Below are positions 5,868 to 14,182 of a stretch of 39,888 nt of DNA, piece after piece. Both the position numbers and the translations under genes were made by a program. Positions within the stretch are counted from its first letter, which is position 1, and each line of letters starts with the position of its first letter. The stretch lies in assembly GCA_029261155.1 (NCBI GenBank), contig JAJDBW010000039.1:1-39888 (forward strand), given 5' to 3'. Below the pieces are notes generated by a model. That model ran no database searches. It was not told the DNA's origin and worked only from the letters and a program-made list of their open reading frames with translations. The DNA comes from Nitrospirota bacterium (GTDB lineage: Bacteria > Nitrospirota > Nitrospiria > SBBL01 > JAADHI01).

Positions 5868-5997
5868 GCTTAATCGAAAACAACGCTTTTAAGGCGTCTT
5901 CTCAGCGGCATGAGGTTTGCTCATGAGATATTTCATCTTCAATTGAAGAAAAAAGAAAATAGATCTTCAACGTGTGTTTTGTTAGGAGATAAATCAA

Positions 5998-8220
5998 TTG
6001 AATAAAACAACAATACCAACTTTAAAACTGACGGAAAATGCCCTTCGGGTCTTGGAGAAACGTTACTTGATCAAAGACGACGAAGGCGATGTGGCTGAAG
6101 TCCCGGAAGATCTCTTTCGCCGGGTGGCGGAGAATATCGCCAAGGCCGAAGGTTTGTACGATTCCAATGCCAACCTAGCCGAAATGGAAGAGAGCTTTTA
6201 CCAAATCATGAGCGCGCTGCGCTTTTTGCCCAATTCACCCACCTTGATGAACGCAGGCCGTGATCTTCAGCAACTCTCGGCCTGTTTTGTCCTTCCCGTG
6301 CCCGATTCTATGGAGGGCATTTTCGAAACCCTTAAACAAGCCGCGATCATCCATAAAACGGGTGGCGGTACCGGTTTTTCCTTTTCCAGGATTCGGCCGA
6401 AGCACGACCGGGTGAAGACGACAGGGGGTGTCGCTTCAGGGCCCATCTCTTTTATGAAGGTCTTTAACCATGCGACGGAAGCCGTTAAGCAGGGCGGTAC
6501 CCGCCGGGGCGCCAATATGGGGATTCTCCGAGTCGATCATCCCGATATCCTCGACTTCATCTCGTGCAAGGCGGATACAAGCGAGATCACTAACTTCAAT
6601 ATTTCCGTGGCCATGACAGAGGCCTTTATGGAAGCCCATCAAAGCGGAGAAGATTACGATCTGATTTCTCCCCGGACCGGCCAGGTGGTCGGTCAACTCT
6701 CGGCCACACAAGTCATGGATAAGATCGCAGCACAGGCCTGGCAAACAGGAGAGCCGGGGCTGTTCTTTATCGACGAGGCCAATCGGACCAATCCGACACC
6801 GCATGTGTCCGAGATCGAAGCGACCAATCCCTGCGGCGAGCAGCCCCTGCTTCCCTATGAAAGCTGTAACCTCGGGAGCATTGTATTGGACCGCCATCTC
6901 AAAGAAGAGGACGGCAAATACCAGATCGATTGGACCTTACTTGAAGAAACCATCCGCATCGCTGTCCGATTTCTCGATAACGTCATCGACATGAACCGCT
7001 ATCCAATCTCAGAAATCGAGAAGATCACCAAGGCCAACCGCAAAATCGGGCTCGGCGTGATGGGTTTCGCCCGAATGCTCTTCAAATTGGAGCTTCCCTA
7101 CAATTCCGATGAAGGGATAAAAACGGCAAAAGAACTCATGGCCTTTATTAAAAGGACGGGCGATGAGGCTTCTGCCAGGCTTGCGGAGGAAAGGGGCGTC
7201 TATCCCAACTGGCCGGGATCTTTGCACGAGGCCAAGAACCAAAAGCTTCGAAATTCATACGTGACCACTATCGCACCGACCGGGACGATCTCAATGATCG
7301 CGGATACCTCCGGGGGCTGTGAACCTGAATTCTCCCTGGTTTGGTACAAAAACGTGATGGACGGCGAACACCTGCCCTATGTGCTCGACTATTTTATCGA
7401 GATCGCAAAGCGGGAGGGATTTTACAGCGAAGATCTCTTGGATCGTGTGATTGAGAACAAGGGCTCCGTACAAGGCCTCACTCAGGTCCCGGAACATTGG
7501 CAGAAGGTCTTTGTCACCTCTCACGACATACAAGTGGAATGGCATGTGATCATGCAAGCGGCCTTTCAGGAATACTCCGATTCAGCCGTATCGAAAACAA
7601 TCAATCTACCTCACTCCGCAACCGTGAAAGACGTTAAGGAAGCCTATCTCATGGCTTATACCCTGGGTTGCAAAGGGATTACGGTCTACCGGGACGGGTC
7701 CCGAGACCATCAGGTCTTAAACGTGGGGACGGACCTCAAAGGCCAATCCAAGAGGCCCGGGCCGGAGTCCTCCTTGGAGCTGACCCCCGAATTGCGGGTC
7801 AAGGTCAAGACCCGGCATGGCAGCTCTTATGTTCATGTCGCCTTCGGGATCGGGGAGAAGGGCATGGCTGAGTTCCTGAAGATCCTGAAACGGGAAGGCC
7901 GGTTCTACCAACTGTTTTTGTCTCCCTCTCCGCACATAAAAAACAGGGAGAGCCTGGATTTAATCTGCCGTTTGATCAGCGATGATCTCGTTGAAGGAAA
8001 ACCGATCGAAAAAAACATGGAGCAGATGCTCAAATCCAATGCACAATTCGGAGACATGAGCACCGATGTTTACGCCTTGATTAAAAGCTTGGCTGCCGTC
8101 ATGTCGCTACTCAAAAACAATACGACAATGGATATACCCTGTCCAGAATGCGGGTTTACTCCGGTCCGAATGCAAGAGGGTTGTCTTAGCTGCACTCGTT
8201 GTTCTTGGAGCCGGTGCTAA
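5998..8220 (+). CDS. nrdJ: Adenosylcobalamin-dependent (class II) ribonucleotide reductase
   Basis: It reduces ribonucleotides to deoxyribonucleotides with a cobalamin-generated thiyl radical, in the cytoplasm. The 740-aa protein starts at TTG 5998 behind TAGGAG (5984-5989). Landmarks: [12 protein letters not shown] at about 77-87, Cys96 in SACF and Cys290 as the probable redox pair, and NPCGE at 277-281 holding the thiyl Cys279 and Glu281. [19 protein letters not shown] lies near 430 and YRDGSR near 570. The C-terminal ~150 residues resemble the tail domain of NrdJ-type enzymes and end in CPECG...CTRCSWSRC, cysteine pairs fit for re-reduction. No cobalamin riboswitch is seen upstream. A 14-bp palindrome (5936-5949) lies in the leader. 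Element-borne RNRs commonly raise dNTP supply for replication. Confidence 0.93.
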   Translation: MNKTTIPTLKLTENALRVLEKRYLIKDDEGDVAEVPEDLFRRVAENIAKAEGLYDSNANLAEMEESFYQIMSALRFLPNSPTLMNAGRDLQQLSACFVLPVPDSMEGIFETLKQAAIIHKTGGGTGFSFSRIRPKHDRVKTTGGVASGPISFMKVFNHATEAVKQGGTRRGANMGILRVDHPDILDFISCKADTSEITNFNISVAMTEAFMEAHQSGEDYDLISPRTGQVVGQLSATQVMDKIAAQAWQTGEPGLFFIDEANRTNPTPHVSEIEATNPCGEQPLLPYESCNLGSIVLDRHLKEEDGKYQIDWTLLEETIRIAVRFLDNVIDMNRYPISEIEKITKANRKIGLGVMGFARMLFKLELPYNSDEGIKTAKELMAFIKRTGDEASARLAEERGVYPNWPGSLHEAKNQKLRNSYVTTIAPTGTISMIADTSGGCEPEFSLVWYKNVMDGEHLPYVLDYFIEIAKREGFYSEDLLDRVIENKGSVQGLTQVPEHWQKVFVTSHDIQVEWHVIMQAAFQEYSDSAVSKTINLPHSATVKDVKEAYLMAYTLGCKGITVYRDGSRDHQVLNVGTDLKGQSKRPGPESSLELTPELRVKVKTRHGSSYVHVAFGIGEKGMAEFLKILKREGRFYQLFLSPSPHIKNRESLDLICRLISDDLVEGKPIEKNMEQMLKSNAQFGDMSTDVYALIKSLAAVMSLLKNNTTMDIPCPECGFTPVRMQEGCLSCTRCSWSRC

Positions 8221-8233
8221 TTTAAAAACCTTG

Positions 8234-8262
8234 GAGAGGGGCGGCTTGCCGCCTCTCTCTTT
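8234..8262 (+). terminator. Terminator-like hairpin after nrdJ
   Basis: GAGAGGGGCGGC and GCCGCCTCTCTC form a stem of about 12 pairs with one G-U, followed by a short TTT. The right arm could also pair with the AGAGG ribosome binding site of the next ORF. Confidence 0.6.
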
Positions 8263-8272
8263 AGAGGTCTAA

Positions 8273-8443
8273 GTGTACGAAATTGCCGAGACGAATATTG
8301 CCTTAGCCTGCCCGAAATGCGGCGGGCTGATGCATGAAGAAAGAATGCTGGATCTGCTTTCTAGCGAGGAATGGGAAGTCATCGCCCGCAAATGTCATCA
8401 TTGCGCCAGGGTGATCTTTCCCCCGACTCGTGTTCCAGAATAA
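8273..8443 (+). CDS. Small zinc-ribbon protein, 56 aa
   Basis: GTG 8273 follows AGAGG at 8263-8267. The frame contains CPKCGG near residues 13-18 and CHHC near 41-44, a classical four-cysteine zinc ribbon, with the acidic stretch LLSSEEWEVIA between. It ends at TAA 8441-8443. No enzymatic motif is present. It is the second tiny CxxC protein in the window and, like the one at 4029, follows directly on a terminator-like hairpin. Confidence 0.6.
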   Translation: MYEIAETNIALACPKCGGLMHEERMLDLLSSEEWEVIARKCHHCARVIFPPTRVPE

Positions 8444-8495
8444 TCTATTCCGGAATAACAGGATAAAACCCCATCATCAAACATAAGGGTAAGTC

Positions 8496-8717
8496 ATGAA
8501 CGATAAGCATGTAAGACATACGAAAGGCATCTCTGCGCTCCCTGCAGAAATAGAAGTCACTCCTTTAAGCGTTGAAGACCGGCTGGTGCTCGACGCCATT
8601 CTTAATAAAGATCTCCATAGCGATTTGAAAGGCGTTTCTCCAAAATATCTAGACCGAATAAAGGGAAAAATTCAATCCCTGAGGAAAAAAATATGCCGCG
8701 TCTGCAGAAAACGGTAA
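8496..8717 (+). CDS. Hypothetical protein, 73 aa
   Basis: ATG 8496 follows a moderate AAGGGTAAG. The protein starts MNDKHVRHTKGISALPAEIE and has a basic C-terminus with a single CRVC pair. It is not similar to anything I can name. It sits immediately upstream of the promoter of the toxin-antitoxin operon and could be a separate small transcript. Confidence 0.5.
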   Translation: MNDKHVRHTKGISALPAEIEVTPLSVEDRLVLDAILNKDLHSDLKGVSPKYLDRIKGKIQSLRKKICRVCRKR

Positions 8718-8731
8718 ATCACGATATCCGT

Positions 8732-8784
8732 TTGACCCCTTAACATCCTTATGATACTATAATTCTATCAATTATATGAATCAT
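8732..8784 (+). promoter_or_regulatory. Promoter and palindromic operator of the Phd/PIN operon
   Basis: TTGACC at 8732-8737 may act as -35. TATAAT is present at 8758-8763 (20-base spacing), or TACTAT at 8755-8760 with 17-base spacing. Overlapping it, ATGATACTATAATT (8751-8764) and AATTATATGAATCAT (8770-8784) form an inverted repeat. Antitoxins of the Phd family repress their own operon by binding such palindromes, so autoregulation is expected. Confidence 0.5.
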
Positions 8785-8794
8785 GGAGGTTGAT

Positions 8795-9073
8795 ATGATT
8801 AAAGAGGCTTCGGCCATGAAAGTACGGCAGAATTTTGGAGAATTGATCAATGAAGTCCAGCTTCGTCATGACAGCGTCGTGGTCACGCGTTCAGGGAAAC
8901 CTGTCGCAGCGATCGTCGATATAGATCTTTTTAATAAAATCCGTTTATTCGAGGACGAGTTCGAAAATGCCGTCGCCGATCTTCAGGCCGCATTTAAAGG
9001 GGAATCCGTCGAAGCGGTCGACGGCCTCTTGAAACAAGCCAAGCGCGCCGCGAGAAAGCACCATAAAAAATGA
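8795..9073 (+). CDS. Phd/YefM-family antitoxin
   Basis: GGAGGT (8785-8790) favours ATG 8795 over the in-frame ATG 8783, which lies inside the operator palindrome. The 92-residue protein shows the Phd/YefM pattern: an N-terminal AMKVRQNFGELINEVQ segment and VVVTRSGKPVAAIVDIDLF, followed by a helical C-terminal tail that would wrap the toxin. It would neutralise the PIN nuclease encoded next and, with it, repress the operon. Its stop overlaps the toxin start (ATGA), giving coupled translation, as usual for such pairs. Confidence 0.88.
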   Translation: MIKEASAMKVRQNFGELINEVQLRHDSVVVTRSGKPVAAIVDIDLFNKIRLFEDEFENAVADLQAAFKGESVEAVDGLLKQAKRAARKHHKK

Positions 9074-9477
9074 AGGCCGTGCTGGATTCGAACGTGATCC
9101 TGTCTGGCCTCATTCTACCTAAAAGTGTCCCTGGGCGGATCGTACAAGCATGGCGCGAGGCTCGATTCGATATGGTTTTATCGGATGCGATACTCGAAGA
9201 AATCGAGCGCATCCTGAGGTATCCGAAAATAGCGAAAAGATTAAAATGGTCGGAAAATAGAATTGATCGCTTTATCCTGCTCCTAAAGTTCAAGGGCCTC
9301 GTCGTTTATCCTAGGATTCAGGAATTTGAAGATTTACGAGATCCAGGGGATGTCCCCATCCTCGCTGCATTGGTCGAATCGAATGCGGAGGTCTTGGTGA
9401 CAGGGGATAAGGATTTGTTAAGTCTATCCGATCGATACCCGATCGTCACACCCGCTGAATTTTCCAAACGATTATAA
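9070..9477 (+). CDS. PIN-domain ribonuclease toxin
   Basis: The 135-aa protein has the PIN-fold acidic pattern: D6 in VLDSNVILSG, an acidic residue in ILEEIERIL near 41-48, D in RDPGDVPILAAL near 90-100, and the C-terminal TGDKDLLSL near 110-118. These acidic residues coordinate metal for RNA cleavage in VapC-like and COG1569-type toxins. Length is normal for the family. It overlaps the antitoxin stop by four bases and is followed by a strong terminator, so the two genes form a closed operon. The RNA target cannot be predicted. Confidence 0.88.
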   Translation: MKAVLDSNVILSGLILPKSVPGRIVQAWREARFDMVLSDAILEEIERILRYPKIAKRLKWSENRIDRFILLLKFKGLVVYPRIQEFEDLRDPGDVPILAALVESNAEVLVTGDKDLLSLSDRYPIVTPAEFSKRL

Positions 9478-9503
9478 CCGCTATTAATAAAAAAATGACG
9501 AAG

Positions 9504-9537
9504 GGCCCGGATAAGGTAAATTCTCCGGGCTTTTTTT
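9504..9537 (+). terminator. Intrinsic terminator of the toxin-antitoxin operon
   Basis: GCCCGGA (9505-9511) pairs with TCCGGGC (9524-9530) and is followed by TTTTTTT. Confidence 0.85.
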
Positions 9538-9642
9538 ATATCGATAACGCTCCTTTTTAACCACAGGAAGAAGCGTACCGAAGGGAGATTGCACTCCCTG
9601 AGAAAAGCACCGGCTCTAAAGAAAATAAAAAAAGGAGGAAGT

Positions 9643-11169
9643 GTGTTAGAACCCCTTGAACAAGGACAAGGTCCAGTCCATGTGTCAAATGCCATTACCC
9701 ATCCTGAGGTTCGCCTATTCACCGAACCGGAATCCATTCTCAACGTCTCGAAAATTCCACCCAACTACGCGGGCGTTATTCGTCCAGGGATAAAAATACC
9801 CTGTAGGGAAGGCGCCTCGGTACTCACGTCGGAAGAACTCCAAACCTATAACAAGATGTTTCGGGAGAAAAGGTCGCCCGATGAAATCGAAAAGGTACTG
9901 GGAAAGTCCCTTCGACCCTATAATGCGCCATATTTTTCGGTCTACCGCTCCGAATGCCTCAGCAATCCCGACCATGCGGATCAGATCCGCTCTCTCTATG
10001 GGGATGCTGAAGGAAACATCCATCGCTTGAAAGTCATCCTTGTTTCAGAAAATTGGTGGGAGTACCTTCCGCACAATCTGGCGGCTTTTAGAACATCGGG
10101 TCTGTATTGCAGCTCGAAGCGCGTCGAGGGTCAGCTGATCGCGACCAGAAATCCGGAACCCAATACTGTAAAGGAGAAGGAGACCTCTGGGAAACGGGTG
10201 TTTAAAAGAGAGAAAATCACCTTGCCCTGCCTTCCCGATCAATGTCCCATTTATCAATCCAAGGGCTGCTCGTTCTCCGGAATACTCCATTTTATGATCC
10301 TGGGTGTCTCAGGCGCCGATGTCTGGCGTCTCCCCTCGACCTCTTGGCACGCCATCGGAGGGATTTATAAAAAACTCACGCACTTTCAGCGGCTCCTTCA
10401 AAAAAAGGGAAGGAGCATCGTGGGGATTCCGTTTACGCTTTACAAGGTTCAGGCCAATCTCTCGCGTTGGGAGCCTGGAAAAGGGCTTGTACGCACAAAA
10501 CAATGGATTTTTCGGATCGACAGCCCGGATCTCCCCGTCGCCAATTTCATTTTCCAAACGTCGGGGTTCGATTCGCCTAATCGCCTGGAAGATAAAACCC
10601 TCGCCCGCCATCGGTCGCCCCTGGAGCAGAATATCGAACCCTCCATCGATGCCCAAAGTACACCGGGCGGGGTTGAGGACATTTTAAAAGAAACGGGTAG
10701 CGATGCGCCCATATCGCAGCCGAAACAGAAAGGACCCGATACGCTCAAAGCAAAAGAAGATCAAGTATCGGCCGGAGAACCGGAAGAGAAGCGGACGCTT
10801 GAAGAAGACCCAAAAAAGCTTCTCAGTGAAATCGGGAAGAATATCTTTCAAGAGATCGATCCCATCGGGAGCGTCCCCCTGCAACTCGTCAAAGATTTCC
10901 TGACTCAGCACGGGAAAAAGGATTTCGATTCCCTGACCCTGGAGGAAGCATCGGATTTACACCAAAAGGTCCTCGATGCGAAGAGAACAAGCGGTGTCTT
11001 TTTGTGCGACACCTGCCACTCTACTCTAACACAAACGGTGGCGGCCTATTCCATCGACACGTATCAAGCGCCGCTTTGTCTGAAATGCCAGCATAAAAGC
11101 CCTTCTCAACTGCCGCATCGGACATCGGTCACGCCTAAAGCGCACGGAAAAGTTGCATCCTTCTTTTAA
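9643..11169 (+). CDS. Gp3-like / recombination-directionality-factor-like protein with C-terminal zinc motif
   Basis: AAAGGAGG (9631-9638) places the start at GTG 9643, giving 508 aa; an in-frame TTG at 9589 has poor spacing. The N-terminal ~280 residues follow the layout of phage phiC31 gp3-like proteins (often annotated hydrolase or metal-binding protein on plasmids). They show RPGIKIP, YFSVYRSE, FRTSGLYC, a cysteine cluster CLPDQCPIYQSKGC at about 195-210, and GADVWRLPSTSWHAIGGIYK. A low-complexity charged linker (about 330-400) leads to CDTCH...CLKCQ near 455-480, probably a zinc knuckle. Gp3 reverses serine-integrase direction, but most homologues are uncharacterised. No integrase is seen here. 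Confidence 0.7.
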   Translation: MLEPLEQGQGPVHVSNAITHPEVRLFTEPESILNVSKIPPNYAGVIRPGIKIPCREGASVLTSEELQTYNKMFREKRSPDEIEKVLGKSLRPYNAPYFSVYRSECLSNPDHADQIRSLYGDAEGNIHRLKVILVSENWWEYLPHNLAAFRTSGLYCSSKRVEGQLIATRNPEPNTVKEKETSGKRVFKREKITLPCLPDQCPIYQSKGCSFSGILHFMILGVSGADVWRLPSTSWHAIGGIYKKLTHFQRLLQKKGRSIVGIPFTLYKVQANLSRWEPGKGLVRTKQWIFRIDSPDLPVANFIFQTSGFDSPNRLEDKTLARHRSPLEQNIEPSIDAQSTPGGVEDILKETGSDAPISQPKQKGPDTLKAKEDQVSAGEPEEKRTLEEDPKKLLSEIGKNIFQEIDPIGSVPLQLVKDFLTQHGKKDFDSLTLEEASDLHQKVLDAKRTSGVFLCDTCHSTLTQTVAAYSIDTYQAPLCLKCQHKSPSQLPHRTSVTPKAHGKVASFF

Positions 11170-11197
11170 ATCTCGTTTTTCTATGGCTCATCCCCGG

Positions 11198-11233
11198 AGG
11201 CCTTGAAGCACTTTGCTTCAGGGCTTCTTTTTT
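11198..11233 (+). terminator. Intrinsic terminator just before the primase gene
   Basis: AGGCCTTGAAGC and GCTTCAGGGCTT form a 12-pair stem (two G-U) with loop ACTTT, followed by CTTTTTT. The start codon lies 14 bases after the T-run. Confidence 0.75.
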
Positions 11234-11246
11234 ATAGGAGGAAATA

Positions 11247-12284
11247 GTGAGGCTCGATGAAATAAAAGCCATTCCCATCCTAGAAGTCGCCGAACGACTG
11301 GGCATTGCCGTCAAAGGACGAAGTGCGCATTGTTTTTCGCACAGTCCCGACCGGCATCCCTCGTTGGTTTTCAATCCGATTAAAAACAAGTTCCGATGTT
11401 ACGTCTGTCCGGACATTCATGGGTCCGTGATCGATTTAGTCATGCAGGTACGCAACTGCTCGTTCAAAGAAGCCATAAACGAACTGAACCCGGATCGGTT
11501 CACCCACAACAATCACCACAATCATCGCCTTCCAGCACCAAAGTGGCGCAAGAAGAACCACAGTGTTTCGTCGCCTGGTATTTCTCTGAATTATAAAGAC
11601 ACTCTCTTTAATACCTTGCTCAGTGTCGCCCCCATGGCGCAGGAAGGATGCCGGTACATAAAGGCGCGAGGGATCGACATCGCCACTGCGGAGTCCATGG
11701 GTGTCGGATTTCTCCGGCCGGAAGCCTTCTGCAGCCTCTACAAGGTCATGATCGACCTATACGGCCGTAAGGCATTAAAACAATGCGGCTTGAGCCATTT
11801 TTTCCTTCTTGCGAATGAAGGATTATCGTTTCTCTTATTTCCCTATCGGCATCATGGCCGGATCCATCTGATTAAAGCGCGGTGTCTGCTCACGAAGACG
11901 GAAGCGGACCAAAGGGAGATTAAGCGCTTTGTCGCCACGCAAGAGGCAGACATCTTCTACAACCAGGACACGATTCCCATCTCGACGACGGTTTACCTGT
12001 GTGAAGGCGAATTCGATACCCTGACCCTGCTTCAACGCGGGTACTCCGCTATCGGCATACCGGGGGTGAGCAGTTTTAGGAAAGAATGGTTTGAATGGCT
12101 TATGGATAAGCATGTGGTGCTCTGCCTCGATCGCGACGCCGGTTCCGAGCTCGCTATAGCGTGGTTCCAGGAAGCCTGCGAAGCACGCGGCATACCCTAT
12201 TCTCATTTCGATCTCCCGGAAGGCATGGATATCAACGAATATTTTTACGAAATGGAGGCTTGTGTTGGATACGCTCAATCCTGA
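11247..12284 (+). CDS. DNA primase with CHC2 zinc finger and TOPRIM domain
   Basis: TAGGAGGAA (11235-11243) leads to GTG 11247. The 345-aa protein has an N-terminal CHC2-type zinc site, C29, H32, C51 and C54, with DRHPSLVFNPIKNKF between. Its C-terminal half holds TOPRIM motifs: CEGEFDTLTLL near 250-261 with the catalytic Glu, and LCLDRDAGSELA near 291-302 with the metal-binding Asp pair. It would make RNA primers for element replication. It is shorter than chromosomal DnaG (about 600 aa) and lacks a DnaB-binding C-terminal domain. It overlaps the next gene, a helicase, by 23 bases, suggesting a joint role. Confidence 0.88.
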   Translation: MRLDEIKAIPILEVAERLGIAVKGRSAHCFSHSPDRHPSLVFNPIKNKFRCYVCPDIHGSVIDLVMQVRNCSFKEAINELNPDRFTHNNHHNHRLPAPKWRKKNHSVSSPGISLNYKDTLFNTLLSVAPMAQEGCRYIKARGIDIATAESMGVGFLRPEAFCSLYKVMIDLYGRKALKQCGLSHFFLLANEGLSFLLFPYRHHGRIHLIKARCLLTKTEADQREIKRFVATQEADIFYNQDTIPISTTVYLCEGEFDTLTLLQRGYSAIGIPGVSSFRKEWFEWLMDKHVVLCLDRDAGSELAIAWFQEACEARGIPYSHFDLPEGMDINEYFYEMEACVGYAQS

Positions 12285-14148
12285 CCAATTAAAGGTGGTT
12301 TCCATTCGAAATAAACCGGTCTTGGTACTCGCCGGGCCAGGAACGGGAAAGACCCAAACCATCGTCGAGCGGATCGCGGCGCTCATTCGCGAAGAAGTGG
12401 ATCCGGACCGCATTCTGGCGATCACCTTTACCAATAAAGCGGCGCAAGAGATAATAGCGCGTATTTTAACGCTCACCGGAAAAAGACCGTCCTGGATTCG
12501 GACGATTCACGGGGCCTGCGCTCAATTGTTGCGCACACATATCCATAAGCTTGGGATTACCAACGCCTTTCAAATCGCATCGTTAGAACTCGCCAAAAAA
12601 ACTCTAAAAGACGTGATCCGGTCTCTCAATCTGTCTGAGGTGACATGGGATGCTAACAAGGTTGCACGGGATATCTCGCGCATTAAATCGTCCGGGGAGT
12701 CCAATCAGACCGCAGACACCATCGAAGATAAAACCCTAAGTGCCATTTTCCTGGGGTATCAAGAAAAAATGAAGGCTCATGGCACCATCGACTTTGATGA
12801 CCTGGTTTATCTCACCTTAAAATTGTGCACCGAGGACGCCGAGGTCTTGGCCGAAATCAGGGATCATTGGCAACATGTGATTTTGGACGAGTTTCAGGAT
12901 TGCGACCTCTCTCAATATGCCCTGATCTCTCTTTTAGGCAAGGATAAAGGTCTTGTGGTCGTGGGCGATGACGATCAGTCCATTTATTCGTTTAGATCCT
13001 CAACGCCTGAAGTATTAAGCATGTTCGAGCAGGATTTTTCACCGGAGATTGTGACTCTTAAAACAACTTATCGGCTTCCCAGAGTCATTCAGGAAGCGGC
13101 TTGCACCTTAATTAAAAACAATCTAGGCCGGTATGAAAAGGAATTGGTCTGCGCTAAAGACGACACCGGCCGCTTAGAAGTCCATGGCTTTTGTTCAGAG
13201 GGCGAGGAAGCAGATTTTACCGCCGGCCGGATCCAAGCCTTGTTGAGTACGGGTATGGCGCCGGAAGAAATCGGCGTCCTGGGCCGCCGCAATGCCGACC
13301 TTGCGAGGGCGGAAGGCGCACTCAAGCGTCTCAAGATTCCAACACGCAAGACGGCCGAGCGGTGCTTTTACGAATACCGAGCGATCCGCGACATGATGGC
13401 CTATATTACCGTTCTGGCGCTTCCTGAGAACACCGCCGCCTTGGAACGGGTGTTAAAGATCGAAAAAGGCATCCCAAAATCGGTTATGGACCTACTGGAG
13501 GATCTATCGGAGCGCAATGAGATCAGTTTGTATCACGCTTTTGAGCTTGCAGTAGAACATCAATATGTCAGCGGAGAACCGAGCGTCGCCCTGAAGCGTT
13601 TTCTTGAACGCATCAATGGCCTGCGTCAGCGCATGTCCGAGCTTTGCATTTCCGATCTGATGCGCGCTTGTGCAGGGGTGTTCTCCTACCTTGAGCACCT
13701 GAAGAAGGTCTCTCGCGGGGAAGAAGGTTTTACTCGCAGCATCGATCGTTTAAAAGATCTTGCCCATATGGCGGACGAGTTTGAATTGCAGTCCGGCCCC
13801 GGCCTGATCAATTTCATAAATGAAATGGCGATCGCCGCCATTCAAGGGGGTGTAACAAAATCCCAAAAAAGCATCCGTTTAAGCACGCTCCACAGCGCCA
13901 AAGGTCTTGAATTTAAGGTGGTCTTTCTCATGGGCGCAACGCAGGGGAATCTGCCTCATATACATGGGAAAGTGGAAGAAGAGCGCCGACTGATGTATGT
14001 GGGCATCACCCGGGCGAAAGAACAGTTGTACATTACGCACGCCCGATATATCGGAAACGAAGTGCGGCAACGCTCTTTATTTGTCGACGAACTCGGGCGA
14101 TGGGCTTCACAAAAAATAGAAAACAAGGCGAAAGCGGTCAATGAATAA
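12262..14148 (+). CDS. UvrD/PcrA/Rep-like SF1 DNA helicase
   Basis: GTG 12262 lies inside the primase gene and has GGAGG (12254-12258) before it. The 628-aa protein carries the SF1A motifs in order: LNPDQLKVV Q-motif near 5-13, AGPGTGKT Walker A at 24-31, FTNKAAQEI motif Ia, ILDEFQD Walker B near 210, GDDDQSIYSFR motif III, TTYRLP motif IV, STLHSAKGLEFK motif V and MYVGITRAK motif VI. It should be an ATP-driven 3'-5' helicase for replication or repair. It is about 100 residues shorter than chromosomal UvrD, mainly at the C-terminus. Overlap with the primase gene implies coupled expression. Confidence 0.93.
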   Translation: MLDTLNPDQLKVVSIRNKPVLVLAGPGTGKTQTIVERIAALIREEVDPDRILAITFTNKAAQEIIARILTLTGKRPSWIRTIHGACAQLLRTHIHKLGITNAFQIASLELAKKTLKDVIRSLNLSEVTWDANKVARDISRIKSSGESNQTADTIEDKTLSAIFLGYQEKMKAHGTIDFDDLVYLTLKLCTEDAEVLAEIRDHWQHVILDEFQDCDLSQYALISLLGKDKGLVVVGDDDQSIYSFRSSTPEVLSMFEQDFSPEIVTLKTTYRLPRVIQEAACTLIKNNLGRYEKELVCAKDDTGRLEVHGFCSEGEEADFTAGRIQALLSTGMAPEEIGVLGRRNADLARAEGALKRLKIPTRKTAERCFYEYRAIRDMMAYITVLALPENTAALERVLKIEKGIPKSVMDLLEDLSERNEISLYHAFELAVEHQYVSGEPSVALKRFLERINGLRQRMSELCISDLMRACAGVFSYLEHLKKVSRGEEGFTRSIDRLKDLAHMADEFELQSGPGLINFINEMAIAAIQGGVTKSQKSIRLSTLHSAKGLEFKVVFLMGATQGNLPHIHGKVEEERRLMYVGITRAKEQLYITHARYIGNEVRQRSLFVDELGRWASQKIENKAKAVNE

Positions 14149-14182
14149 CCCGCATAGATTCCTTCCCCTATAGAAAGGAAAG

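Larger units (their letters stand above)
4452..5921 (+). repeat. Duplicated four-gene cassette, copy 2
   Basis: Second copy of the block at 1184-2643, in the same orientation and with the same gene order. By eye the final ~181 bases after gene d differ at only about 8 positions from copy 1, whereas genes a and b are much more diverged. Gene d of this copy contains an in-frame stop. The block ends a few bases upstream of the leader of the ribonucleotide reductase gene. Confidence 0.9.

Noticed and set aside
5922-5997. Cobalamin riboswitch upstream of nrdJ
   Set aside because: Only 76 bases are available and no B12-box-like core is seen.
6436-6897. Long minus-strand frame inside nrdJ
   Set aside because: Entirely opposite the conserved NrdJ active-site region; a shadow of that coding sequence.
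9589-9642. TTG 9589 as start of the Gp3-like gene
   Set aside because: Purines before it are too close to the codon; GTG 9643 has AAAGGAGG at normal distance.
9318-9764. Minus-strand 148-codon frame across the PIN gene end and the Gp3-like start
   Set aside because: It runs through the operon terminator and two well supported plus-strand genes.
11835-12476. Minus-strand 213-codon frame opposite the primase and helicase
   Set aside because: Both plus-strand genes have catalytic motifs here, so the reverse frame is incidental.
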